This document shows, piece by piece, positions 1-7,498 of a DNA stretch of 21,424 nt. A program made the position numbers and the translations under genes. The first letter of the stretch is position 1. Every line of letters starts with the position of its first letter. A model generated the notes under the pieces. That model worked only from the letters and a program-made list of their open reading frames with translations. It made no database searches and was not told where the DNA came from. This stretch comes from an uncultured Caryophanales bacterium (lineage in GTDB: Bacteria; Bacillota_I; Bacilli_A; RFN20; CAG-826), in assembly GCA_937902735.1 (NCBI GenBank), contig CALELS010000032.1, forward strand, positions 1-21,424, read 5' to 3'.

Positions 1-233
1 AGCAAGCATGCCTGCTCGGTGGTACTTAGGCTTAGCCATTAATCCAAGAAACATACTTACATTTTACTTGGACAAAAGAAAAACCCCATAATTAGGGTAA
101 AAAAGGGATAGTTCCCGAACATAATAGCATATAAGTGTTTTGGAGATTTCTACCCTTTATGCAAATATTATAAATCCTATTTTATTTAAATAAAAGATTT
201 GATTAATATTCAATTCGTTAATAAACTTTTTGT
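1..233. other. Unassigned leading non-coding stretch
   Basis: No open reading frame here looks coding. The first 40 bases are richer in G and C than the following AT-rich DNA, which would suit the 3' end of a structured RNA cut by the window edge, but I cannot name a family. Short inverted repeats are visible: TCCAAG at 43-48 with CTTGGA at 67-72, ACCC/GGGT arms at about 83-98, and GCATA at 128-132 with TATGC at 158-162. On the minus strand a perfect TATAAT lies at 172-167, and the ACCC/GGGT repeat would be followed by a T-rich run, so a small minus-strand transcript is conceivable but unproven. Confidence 0.3.
199..227 (+). promoter_or_regulatory. Predicted promoter of the DUF523 gene, abutting its start
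   Basis: TTGATT at 199-204 and TAAACT at 222-227 are separated by 17 bp. The -10-like element ends 6 nt before the ATG at 234, and no Shine-Dalgarno sequence precedes that ATG. If used, transcription would begin at or next to the start codon, giving a leaderless mRNA. The -10 match is only 4 of 6, so this is a moderate call. Confidence 0.45.
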
Positions 234-665
234 ATGAAAAAAATTCTTATCAGTGCTTGTCTTATTGGTGACAAAGTTAATTATAAAGGTGAAGGTAAAT
301 ACCAACCTAGTGTTAAAAAACTACTAGAAAAATATGAACTTGTTCCTTTTTGTCCTGAAGTTCAAGGTGGAATGTCTATTCCACGTAAACCAAGTGAAAT
401 TAGAGGAGACAAAGTTATTCACGAAGATGGCACTGATGTGACTGAAAACTTTAATTCAGGCGCAAGAAAAGCCTTGAATTTATGTAAAGCGCTTAATATT
501 AAGATTGCGGTTTTAAAAGAGAATTCCCCTTCTTGTGGAACACACTTTATACATGATGGTTTATTCCAAGATCGTTTAATTCCAGGTTTAGGAGTTACTG
601 CTAAATTACTAAAAGAGAACGGCATAACCGTTTATAGTGAAAAAGAAATAGATATACTAATATAA
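234..665 (+). CDS. DUF523 family protein (TudS-like, putative Fe-S desulfidase)
   Basis: A 143-residue protein with the whole DUF523 pattern: ISACLIG near the N-terminus, FCPEVQGG (about 39-46), GTDVTENFNSGA (66-77), LKENSPSCGT (94-103) and IPGLGVTAKLL (116-126). Family knowledge: DUF523 includes TudS, a thiouracil desulfidase whose [4Fe-4S] cluster is held by three conserved cysteines. The matching cysteines appear to be C9, C40 and C101, all present, so cluster binding is plausible; the substrate here is inferred, not shown. Length is normal for a stand-alone DUF523 protein. The ATG is chosen because it gives the canonical MKKILISACL start; there is no Shine-Dalgarno and a promoter-like -10 lies 6 nt upstream. 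It is a single gene ending at a strong terminator shared with the convergent lipoprotein gene. Family assignment is confident, function is not. Confidence 0.9.
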   Translation: MKKILISACLIGDKVNYKGEGKYQPSVKKLLEKYELVPFCPEVQGGMSIPRKPSEIRGDKVIHEDGTDVTENFNSGARKALNLCKALNIKIAVLKENSPSCGTHFIHDGLFQDRLIPGLGVTAKLLKENGITVYSEKEIDILI

Positions 666-666
666 A

Positions 667-696
667 AAAATGGACAGATTAAATTCTGTCCATTTT
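667..696. terminator. Bidirectional intrinsic terminator
   Basis: Perfect inverted repeat: core arm TGGACAGA at 671-678, six-nucleotide loop 679-684, and TCTGTCCA at 685-692, flanked by AAAA on the left and TTTT on the right, giving 12-bp arms. It lies between convergent stop codons (665 plus, 713 minus) and has a T tract on either strand, so it should end both transcripts. Confidence 0.85.
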
Positions 697-712
697 AGTA
701 TTTTGAAATTGA

Positions 713-1162
713 TTATTTGTAGCTTACTGTAATTGATTCACTACCATCAGCATATGAAGTTAATAAACCGTGGGATTCAAATGTCCATGTGGTTGTACCT
801 TCTTCATCTTTGACTTGATAGCCATTACCAACAAAATAATAGGTATAGCCTTCATTTTCGGTGAATCCACCAGCAGTGGTAGCATTGATTAAAGTAGCAA
901 CATAGTTTCCAGTTGTCTTATCACCACTGTCATAAACCCAAACTTTAAGGGTTGCGACATCTAAAACATCAGCACCAAATTTTAATTCTGCTTCGGCATT
1001 AAGACCTTCGCTTGAACGTTTAACTGAAGCTTTGGTAAAACTATGTTTTTCAGCAGCGGCAGCTTTTTCATGGAATTCTGCGTATGTTGTCTTTTGAGCA
1101 CAGCCACCTAAGAGTAGTGCGGCAGTAGCAATTGCTGGGACAAATACTTTTCTTAAATTCAT
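713..1162 (-). CDS. Small predicted lipoprotein, function unknown
   Basis: A 149-residue protein with a clear type II signal peptide: basic N-terminus (MNLRKV), hydrophobic alanine/leucine core and lipobox LLGGC with the lipidated cysteine at C21. The protein should be exported and anchored to the outer face of the membrane. The mature part begins with an alanine/lysine-rich segment (AEFHEKAAAAEKHSF), perhaps helical, followed by a stretch rich in T, G, Y and alternating hydrophobics that suggests a small beta domain. I recognise no named family. A good Shine-Dalgarno (AGGAG at 1175-1171) fixes the ATG at 1162. It lies downstream of the dUTPase-like gene on the same strand, with an 87-bp gap containing its own promoter-like sequence, so it is probably transcribed separately. 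It ends at the terminator shared with the convergent DUF523 gene. Confidence 0.8.
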   Translation of the reverse strand: MNLRKVFVPAIATAALLLGGCAQKTTYAEFHEKAAAAEKHSFTKASVKRSSEGLNAEAELKFGADVLDVATLKVWVYDSGDKTTGNYVATLINATTAGGFTENEGYTYYFVGNGYQVKDEEGTTTWTFESHGLLTSYADGSESITVSYK

Positions 1163-1183
1163 TTTGTTTTCTCCTTTTCTTTA

Positions 1184-1212
1184 ATTATATAAATAAGAAG
1201 TGAAATAAGTAA
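1184..1212 (-). promoter_or_regulatory. Predicted promoter of the small lipoprotein gene
   Basis: On the minus strand a perfect TATAAT (1189-1184) is preceded by TTACTT (1212-1207) at 17 bp. A start near 1177 would leave a roughly 15-nt leader that just includes the AGGAG Shine-Dalgarno. A 7-bp inverted repeat (AAGTGAA at 1198-1204, TTCACTT at 1222-1228) overlaps it and could be a weak terminator for the upstream glg operon or an operator. Confidence 0.5.
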
Positions 1213-1249
1213 CAATCTTTCTTCACTTTTTATTCCAAATTTTTAATGA

Positions 1250-1738
1250 CTAATAATTAGACTCTTGTCTTACATAATTAATATGTAATTTTGCTTTATA
1301 TGAAGAGATTATATCTTCTTCACTAAAACTTAGTTTTTTAGCAATGTTTAAATATGTCTGCATTGCATCAATATAGTGTTCTAAATCATAATGATCCACT
1401 AAAAGAGTGGACTTGTGATACATTTTATGAAATAAATCGGTTAACTCCGCTTCTTCATCTAATAGTTCATAATCAAACTTTTTAGTGTTTAAAGGTATAC
1501 CTAGTGAGAGCAAGAAATGAAGACCATCAGCGTATTCTTCTATTACTACTTCTTTAGGTGAAGAAGGTTTATTTGACCAATATTTAAAACATCTAGTTTC
1601 ATTGGCAAGTTCACCAATTTCAATTATTAAAGCAAGGAGTCTTTTCTTATGAGTAGTCTCATAGTTAACTTCGTGTTTAATAGCGATATCTTTATCAAGT
1701 TCGGCTTGAAGGTTATAAAGTTCTTTTAAATTAATCAT
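1250..1738 (-). CDS. dUTPase-like all-alpha NTP pyrophosphatase (dUTPase_2 type)
   Basis: A 162-residue, mostly helical protein of the dimeric dUTPase type. The metal-binding pattern ExxE...ExxD is intact: E40 and E43 in IIEIGELANE, then E68 and D71 in IEEYADGLHFLLSLGI, with 24 residues between the halves, inside the spacing known for the all-alpha NTP pyrophosphatase superfamily. The N-terminal LYNLQAELDKDI and the following ETRCFKYWS also match the dUTPase_2 pattern. Likely reaction: dUTP to dUMP and pyrophosphate, keeping uracil out of DNA and supplying dUMP; a related substrate (dCTP, dUDP) cannot be excluded. Its ATG overlaps the end of glgP by 8 nt (ATGATTAA) and has no Shine-Dalgarno of its own, so translation is probably coupled to glgP. 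Its stop is TAG, the only non-TAA stop seen here. A nucleotide sanitising enzyme as the last gene of a glycogen operon is unexpected. Confidence 0.8.
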   Translation of the reverse strand: MINLKELYNLQAELDKDIAIKHEVNYETTHKKRLLALIIEIGELANETRCFKYWSNKPSSPKEVVIEEYADGLHFLLSLGIPLNTKKFDYELLDEEAELTDLFHKMYHKSTLLVDHYDLEHYIDAMQTYLNIAKKLSFSEEDIISSYKAKLHINYVRQESNY

Positions 1739-4148
1739 GTGATAATGAAACTGGTTTTAAATGCCAGATGTCTTTGACATAGTCTCTAATTGTACGGTCA
1801 CTTGAGAAATAACCGCTTTGTGCAATGTTAATGAGACATGATTTAGCCCAAGCATTAGGATTTTTATATTTTTCTTCAATCTTCTTTTGAGCTTCAACAT
1901 ATGCTGGGAAGTCTTTTAAGATGAAATATGTATCACCATTGTTCATGATTTCATTGAAAATCATTTGGAATTGGCCATCTTTCTTGACCCATGGTCCAGT
2001 GAATAAAGAATCTAATACTGTTTTAATTCTTGCATCGGAATTATACATATCCCATGGTGAATAACCACCATTGGCGTAGTAGGCAAGTACTTCTTCACTA
2101 GTTAAACCAAAGATAACAATATTTTCATCTTTGACTAAGTCTCTAATCTCAACATTAGCACCATCTAAAGTACCAAGCGTGATAGCACCATTCATCATTA
2201 ATTTCATGTTAGATGTACCACTTGCTTCTTTGGAAGCTGTTGAGATTTGTTCACTGACATCAGCAGCTGGAATAATCTTTTCAGCAAGGCTAACACCATA
2301 GTTTTCAACAAAGATAACTTTCATGAATTTTGATGCAACTGGATCGTTATTAACAACATCTGCTACTGCTAAGATAAGTTCAATAATCTTTTTAGCATAT
2401 ACATAGCTTGGAGCAGCCTTTGCACCAAAGATGAATGTACGCGGAGTCATCTTGAAGTTAGGATCTTTTTGAATTTGATCATAAAGATACATAATATGGA
2501 AAACATTCATTAATTGTCTCTTATAGGCATGGAGACGTTTAATTTGAACATCAAAAATTGAATTTGGATCAATATCAATATTCATTGTTTTCTTAATATG
2601 TTTTGCCAATGCAACTTTATTGTCGTGTTTAATCTTTAAGAAACGATCTTGTACACGTTTTAAATCAACAGAATCATTGAAGTCTGCAATGGATTTTTCC
2701 ATATGGGTATGCCATTCTGTACCAATTTCATCATTGATGAGTTCAGCAAGTTTTGGATTGGCATACATTAACCATCTTCGATGGGTAACACCATTGGTTT
2801 TATTGTTAAATTTCTCTGGAAAAAGCTTATAAAAATCACGGAATGTAACATCTTTTAAGATTTCAGTATGGAGTTTAGCAACCCCATTAACAGAGAATGC
2901 GGCAAAAATTGCAAGATTGGTCATATGAATTTGACCATCTTTGATGATTTGCATTGCGTATCTTGAACCATAATCAATATTCTTTTCGCCTAAGAATAGG
3001 TTGAAACGACGATTGATTTCTTCAATAATCATGTAACATCTTGGAGCAACTCTTTGAACAAAGTTAATTGGCCACTTTTCAAGTGCTTCTGCCATGATTG
3101 TATGGTTTGTGTATGCGACTGTTTTAGTGACTACTTCCCACGATTCATTCCAACCATAACCATATTCGTCCATCATAAGTCTCATAAGCTCTGGAATTGC
3201 TAAGATTGGATGAGTATCGTTAAGTTGAAAGACATAATAATCAGGAAGATTAAGTAGTGTTTTATGAAGTCTATTGTGTTCTCTTAAGATTGATTGAAGA
3301 CCACTTGAGACTAAGAAATATTGTTGTTTAAGTCTTAAAATTCGACCTTCTTCAGTGGAATCATCTGGATATAAACCATGTGATAATTCTTTTAAAGAAT
3401 TAAGATATGATTCAAATGAAGATTCTTTTGGAAGATTAGATTCACTTGGTTCTGCACTCCAAAGACGTAGAGTATTAACAACTTTGTTACGATAACCAAT
3501 GACACTTACATCATATGGAACAGCATTTACACATGTAGCATTAACTGTTCTCATAGCGAATTCGCCATCTTTTTTCATATAAGTTTCAACACTACCACCG
3601 AATTTAACTTCGACAGCGTGTTTTGGTTTACGGACTTCAAAAACAAAACCATTATTTAGCCATTGATCTGGAAGTTCGAATTGTCTTCCTTTTTCAATTA
3701 ATTGACGGAAGAAACCATATTCATAGCGAATACAATGTCCGTTTCCTGGATAGCCTAAAGAGGCAATTGAATCAAGGAAACATGCAGCAAGACGACCTAG
3801 CCCACCATTACCTAGTCCAGCATCCGCTTCGCATTCTTCTAAATCATGGATATCAATGCCCATTTCTGCTAAACCTTCTTTAGCAACATGATAGATACCA
3901 AGATTTTGCATATTGTTAATTAAAAGTCGACCAATTAGGAATTCCATTGAAAAATAGATTAATTGTTTTTTGCCTTTGTTAATGACTTCTTGACGAGTGG
4001 TTCTCCATCCATAGGATGCATAGTCACGAACCATTTCACCTAAAATGTCATATTTTTCAGTAATGTGGGAATCGGAAATAGTATTTCCGTATTTTTCCAT
4101 TAGGCGACGTTCAAAATCTTGTTTGAATTCAAGGGTGTTTGAAAACAT
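1731..4148 (-). CDS. glgP: Glycogen/maltodextrin phosphorylase
   Basis: An 805-residue GT35 alpha-glucan phosphorylase, full length for bacterial enzymes. It releases glucose-1-phosphate from glycogen or maltodextrin ends with inorganic phosphate and pyridoxal phosphate as cofactor, in the cytoplasm. Diagnostic stretches in order: IYFSMEFLIGR (N-terminal domain), EADAGLGNGGLGRLAACFLDS, the substrate-site region QLNDTHPILAIPELMRL, FDVQIKRLHAYKRQLMN, and EASGTSNMKLMMNGAITLGTLDGANVEI-type residues around the PLP lysine, K649 by position. A good Shine-Dalgarno (AAGGAG) lies in the end of glgB and the genes are separated by one base (TAA-T-ATG). It overlaps the following dUTPase-like gene by 8 nt. 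glgC and glgA are absent from the window, so the operon as seen codes for branching and breakdown. Maltodextrin as the real substrate remains possible. Confidence 0.96.
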   Translation of the reverse strand: MFSNTLEFKQDFERRLMEKYGNTISDSHITEKYDILGEMVRDYASYGWRTTRQEVINKGKKQLIYFSMEFLIGRLLINNMQNLGIYHVAKEGLAEMGIDIHDLEECEADAGLGNGGLGRLAACFLDSIASLGYPGNGHCIRYEYGFFRQLIEKGRQFELPDQWLNNGFVFEVRKPKHAVEVKFGGSVETYMKKDGEFAMRTVNATCVNAVPYDVSVIGYRNKVVNTLRLWSAEPSESNLPKESSFESYLNSLKELSHGLYPDDSTEEGRILRLKQQYFLVSSGLQSILREHNRLHKTLLNLPDYYVFQLNDTHPILAIPELMRLMMDEYGYGWNESWEVVTKTVAYTNHTIMAEALEKWPINFVQRVAPRCYMIIEEINRRFNLFLGEKNIDYGSRYAMQIIKDGQIHMTNLAIFAAFSVNGVAKLHTEILKDVTFRDFYKLFPEKFNNKTNGVTHRRWLMYANPKLAELINDEIGTEWHTHMEKSIADFNDSVDLKRVQDRFLKIKHDNKVALAKHIKKTMNIDIDPNSIFDVQIKRLHAYKRQLMNVFHIMYLYDQIQKDPNFKMTPRTFIFGAKAAPSYVYAKKIIELILAVADVVNNDPVASKFMKVIFVENYGVSLAEKIIPAADVSEQISTASKEASGTSNMKLMMNGAITLGTLDGANVEIRDLVKDENIVIFGLTSEEVLAYYANGGYSPWDMYNSDARIKTVLDSLFTGPWVKKDGQFQMIFNEIMNNGDTYFILKDFPAYVEAQKKIEEKYKNPNAWAKSCLINIAQSGYFSSDRTIRDYVKDIWHLKPVSLSHD

Positions 4149-4149
4149 A

Positions 4150-5985
4150 TTATTTCTCCTTAAGTTTGAAGATCATTGCTCCAAATGAAGCAATTTTAAT
4201 TGTGATTTTATATGGCTTGTTATACGGGCCAAATTCAGATGTTTTAACTGGTAGGCCATTATATTGGTTAGCACCACTATAAACATCTTTATCAGAGTTG
4301 AAGATTTCTTCGTATTCACCTTCTTCATTAACTCCAATATCAAAATATTCATAATAATTAGGAGTCATATTGAAGACAAAGATGAGACGAGAATCATCAC
4401 TTCTTCTTTCGAAAGCTAAAATAGAATCATTCGAATTATCAACCATTAACCAGTTGAAGTAATTTGGATTATATTCATTTAAATACATGGCTTTTTCATA
4501 TTTATAAATAAGATTTAAGTCACGAATTAAACGAGATATTGAATCATGTGTTGGGAATGACTTTAAATTCCATGGAAGAGATTTATTTTCATTCCATTCA
4601 TCGAATGAAGCAAGTTCATTACCCATGAAAGATAATTTCTTACCTGGATGGGCAAATTGATATGTATATAAGTTACGCAGTAGAGCGAACTTATTATAAT
4701 AATCACCCCAAAGCTTATTAATTAATGTTCCTTTACCATGAACGACTTCGTCGTGAGAGAATGGTAAAAGAAAGTTTTCATTGAAATAATATGCCATTGA
4801 GAAGGTGATTTTATTATGTTCATATTTTTTATAGATTGGATCGAGAGAATAATATTTCAAAGTATCATTCATCCATCCAAGATCCCATTTATAGTCAAAA
4901 CCAACTCCACCATACTCAAGAGGTTTAGTAACCCCATAGAAGTCACTAGAATCTTCAGCAATCATCATTACTGACGGATGACGTTGGTGAATATATGAAT
5001 TGAGACGTTTTAAGAATTCAATAGATCCTTCATTACGTCCAAGTGCCTTGTTTCCTTCATAATATAAAATGTTAGAAACAGCATCTACTCTGATTCCATC
5101 AAAATGGAATTCACTGACGAAATAGTTCATCGCAGACATTAAGAAAGAACGAACTGGATCTTTTCCTAAATCAAAATAACATGAACCCCAAGGTGAATAT
5201 CTTCTATTCATATCAGCGGGTTCAAAAAGTGGAGTACCATCGAAGTTTATTAACGCCCATGGGTCAGTAGCAAAATGGACAGGAGCAAAGTCTAAAATAA
5301 CTCCAATACCAGCTTTATGCATTCTATCAACGAAAGACATTAATTGTTTTGGATTACCATAGCGAGAATCTACAGAGTAGAAACCAGTTCCTTGATAACC
5401 CCAAGAACCATCGAATGGATATTGAGTAATTGGCATTATCTCTACATGGGTATAACCGAGTTCGTTGACATAAGGAATTAAATAGTCAGCAATTTCTTCA
5501 TAAGAGAGATTACGACCATCAACTTTACCTTTCCAACTTCCTAAGTGAACTTCATAAATTGACATTGGTTTATCAAAATTACGAGTTCTTTTCTTCATAT
5601 AAGAAGCATCATGCCAAATAAAATCTTTATAATTAAATAAACGTGAAGCAGTAGCAGGACGGAATTCGCTATAAAATGCGAATGGATCTGCTTTATCTAC
5701 ATATTCATTTTGTGCATTTAAAAAATGATATTTGTATGATTGATAATCTTTTAATCCTGGAATGAATATTTCATATACACCAGAATCATCAATCTTTTGG
5801 AGTTTGTGAACTCTTGGATCCCAACCGTTCCATTCTCCAATAACTGCAACATCATTTGCACATGGAGCGTATAGTCTAAAAGTGACTCCTTCTACTCCAT
5901 CTCGTTTTTCGAAATGCGCTCCAAAGTAGTGATAGGCATCAATCGTTTGGCCCATCAAAAAATCATATAATAATCCGTATGCCAT
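4150..5985 (-). CDS. glgB: 1,4-alpha-glucan branching enzyme
   Basis: A 611-residue GH13 branching enzyme that cuts alpha-1,4 glucan chains and rejoins them through alpha-1,6 bonds. An N-terminal CBM48-type beta domain is visible at about 20-115 (VTFRLYAPCANDVAVIGEWNGW). The catalytic barrel carries the branching-enzyme signatures YTHVEIMPITQYPFDGSWGYQ, a region I histidine at about H237, nucleophile D301 in FHFDGIRVDAVSN, acid/base E344 in MMIAEDSS, and H411-D412 in FSHDEVVHGKGTL. A C-terminal beta domain follows (about 520-611). Length fits the short GlgB form lacking a second N-terminal module. It is first in the operon with glgP and the dUTPase-like gene. The ATG has no proper Shine-Dalgarno, and -10-like sequences sit 5-8 nt upstream, suggesting an almost leaderless transcript. 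Branching enzyme with phosphorylase implies a stored glycogen-like polymer. Confidence 0.95.
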   Translation of the reverse strand: MAYGLLYDFLMGQTIDAYHYFGAHFEKRDGVEGVTFRLYAPCANDVAVIGEWNGWDPRVHKLQKIDDSGVYEIFIPGLKDYQSYKYHFLNAQNEYVDKADPFAFYSEFRPATASRLFNYKDFIWHDASYMKKRTRNFDKPMSIYEVHLGSWKGKVDGRNLSYEEIADYLIPYVNELGYTHVEIMPITQYPFDGSWGYQGTGFYSVDSRYGNPKQLMSFVDRMHKAGIGVILDFAPVHFATDPWALINFDGTPLFEPADMNRRYSPWGSCYFDLGKDPVRSFLMSAMNYFVSEFHFDGIRVDAVSNILYYEGNKALGRNEGSIEFLKRLNSYIHQRHPSVMMIAEDSSDFYGVTKPLEYGGVGFDYKWDLGWMNDTLKYYSLDPIYKKYEHNKITFSMAYYFNENFLLPFSHDEVVHGKGTLINKLWGDYYNKFALLRNLYTYQFAHPGKKLSFMGNELASFDEWNENKSLPWNLKSFPTHDSISRLIRDLNLIYKYEKAMYLNEYNPNYFNWLMVDNSNDSILAFERRSDDSRLIFVFNMTPNYYEYFDIGVNEEGEYEEIFNSDKDVYSGANQYNGLPVKTSEFGPYNKPYKITIKIASFGAMIFKLKEK

Positions 5986-5990
5986 ACTTC

Positions 5991-6002
5991 AATATACTAC
6001 CA
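5991..6002 (-). promoter_or_regulatory. Predicted glgB promoter -10 region next to the start codon
   Basis: On the minus strand two overlapping -10 candidates occur: TATATT (5996-5991), 5 nt before the ATG, and an extended TGGTAGTAT (6002-5994), 8 nt before it. No good -35 hexamer is at the right spacing. Either choice gives a leader of only a few nucleotides at most. Confidence 0.4.
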
Positions 6003-6083
6003 CATTTTAATATTTAGAAAATATCAAAATAAAAAATATATATAGGAAATCAACTATGTTTTAAAATCGACTCATCAAACTAA

Positions 6084-6112
6084 TTGAAAGATAGAAAGAA
6101 TGAAACTATAAT
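6084..6112 (+). promoter_or_regulatory. Strong predicted ackA promoter
   Basis: TTGAAA (6084-6089) and perfect TATAAT (6107-6112) separated by exactly 17 bp, a near-consensus housekeeping promoter. The start would be near 6119, giving a roughly 32-nt leader with the Shine-Dalgarno GGAGGA at 6139-6144. I saw no convincing cre site in this intergenic region. Confidence 0.8.
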
Positions 6113-6150
6113 TTTTCTTGTATTTTAGTGCTGTTTTTGGAGGAAACATT

Positions 6151-7347
6151 ATGGCAAAAGTTATGGCGGTTAACGCAGGAAGTAGTTCCTTAAAATTCAA
6201 ATTTTATGAGATGCCAGAAGAGAAAGTTATTTGTTCTGGAAATGCCGAGAGAATTGGTCATGAAGATGCAATTTTTGGTATCAAATTTAATGGTGAAAAC
6301 GAGAAAAGAATTTTGCCAATTTTAGACCACGCTCGTGCAGTTGAATTATTAGTGGAAGCTTTGCTTCAAAAAGGAATTGTTAAATCAATGGATGAAATTA
6401 TTTCTGTTGGTCATCGTATCGTTCAAGGTGGTAAATATTTTAGTCACAGTGAACTCTTCAACAAAGACACAGAAGATAAGATTGAATCGCTCATTCCACT
6501 TGCACCACTTCATAACAAGGCTCACCTAGTTGGATTTAGAGCTTTTAAGAAGATTCTACCCAATGTTACAAATGTTGCTGTTTTTGATACAGCTTTCCAC
6601 CAATCAATGGAAAAAGAAGATTATGTTTTCCCAATTCCATATGAATACACTGAAAAATATGATTGCAGAAGATATGGCGCACATGGAACAAGTCATGATT
6701 ATCTTGCTCAAATGGCCAAAAAATATCTTGAAGGAGTATCTCATCCACGCATTATTTCTTGTCATATTGGAAGTGGCGCGTCAATCACTGCAATTCGTGA
6801 TGGAAAATGTGTTGCAACATCAATGGGACTTACTCCACTTGGTGGAATTATGATGGGTACAAGAACTGGTGATTTAGATCCATCAGTTATGAATTATTTA
6901 TGTACTTGTACTGGTAAATCAGTTGAAGAAATGTATCAAATTTTCAATAAAAAGTCCGGTCTTTTGGGTGTAAGCGAAGTTTCTAATGACTCTAGAGATA
7001 TTGCTGATGCATGTGCTAAAGGAAACGAACTTGCCCTACTTGCTGACCGCTTATTTATTAGAAGAGTTTGTGACTTTATCGGACAATATTTTGTCCGTCT
7101 TGGTGGAGCAGATATGATTGTTTTCTCTGCCGGTATTGGTGAAAATTCACCTGATTTTAGAAAGAAAGTTTGTAGTGAAATTGCTCCTTCTCTTGGAGTT
7201 AAAATTGATGAAGAACTTAACTCTACTTTAAGAGGAAAAGAAGCACTTATTTCTACTAAAGATAGCAAGATTAAAGTAGCTGTAATTCCTACTGATGAAG
7301 AAGTTATGATTGCTCGTGATGCATATCGCTTCTATTTAGCAAAATAA
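6151..7347 (+). CDS. ackA: Acetate kinase
   Basis: A 398-residue acetate kinase, the normal family length. It interconverts acetyl phosphate plus ADP with acetate plus ATP and is the ATP-yielding last step of acetate fermentation. Signatures: N-terminal VMAVNAGSSSLKFKFYE, the CRRYGAHGTSHDYLAQMA block with the family's conserved histidine, SCHIGSGASITAIRDGK, MGLTPLGGIMMGTRTGDLDPS with the conserved arginine, and the C-terminal VFSAGIGENSPDFRKKVC. The frame is open further upstream to a TTG at 6118, but the ATG at 6151 is chosen because it follows the strong Shine-Dalgarno GGAGGA and gives the family-typical N-terminus; 6118 also coincides with the expected transcription start. A phosphotransacetylase gene is not in the window. 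It appears monocistronic from its own promoter, divergent from glgB; no clear terminator follows it. Confidence 0.97.
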   Translation: MAKVMAVNAGSSSLKFKFYEMPEEKVICSGNAERIGHEDAIFGIKFNGENEKRILPILDHARAVELLVEALLQKGIVKSMDEIISVGHRIVQGGKYFSHSELFNKDTEDKIESLIPLAPLHNKAHLVGFRAFKKILPNVTNVAVFDTAFHQSMEKEDYVFPIPYEYTEKYDCRRYGAHGTSHDYLAQMAKKYLEGVSHPRIISCHIGSGASITAIRDGKCVATSMGLTPLGGIMMGTRTGDLDPSVMNYLCTCTGKSVEEMYQIFNKKSGLLGVSEVSNDSRDIADACAKGNELALLADRLFIRRVCDFIGQYFVRLGGADMIVFSAGIGENSPDFRKKVCSEIAPSLGVKIDEELNSTLRGKEALISTKDSKIKVAVIPTDEEVMIARDAYRFYLAK

Positions 7348-7409
7348 TTCAAATAAAACTTTGTTTTCAATCATTAATCTTAAAAGTGCTATACGCGTAA
7401 AAACTTGTA

Positions 7410-7463
7410 AGAAAGCATTTACATTTAAATATTTGTTGACTTATCGCGTGTATGTATTATTAA
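7410..7463 (+). promoter_or_regulatory. cre-like site and promoter of the 420-residue lipoprotein gene
   Basis: AGAAAGCATTTACA at 7410-7423 matches the cre consensus TGWAAGCGYTWNCA at all but two positions. Downstream are TTGACT (7436-7441) and TATTAA (7458-7463), 16 bp apart. A cre-like element just upstream of the -35 is compatible with CcpA control, including activation, but that is inference. A TACGCGTA palindrome lies at 7392-7399. The block AAGCATTTACATT (7413-7425) resembles one before the last lipoprotein gene. Confidence 0.4.
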
Positions 7464-7498
7464 ATATTGATAATTTATAACGAAAGGAGATAAAAACT

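Noticed and set aside
1..45. T-box leader suggested by GGTGGTAC
   Set aside because: The rest of the T-box sequence (the CCGCG continuation), a specifier hairpin and a downstream aminoacyl-tRNA synthetase or amino acid gene are all missing.
6118..6150. A TTG-started extension of ackA
   Set aside because: It begins at the expected transcription start, and the strong Shine-Dalgarno GGAGGA and the family-typical N-terminus both point to the ATG at 6151.
6530..6853. Open frame of 107 codons inside ackA
   Set aside because: It is an alternative frame of a clearly conserved gene, has no Shine-Dalgarno, and its composition is that of a shifted translation. The same applies to the other overlapping frames within glgP, ackA, the large lipoprotein and polA.
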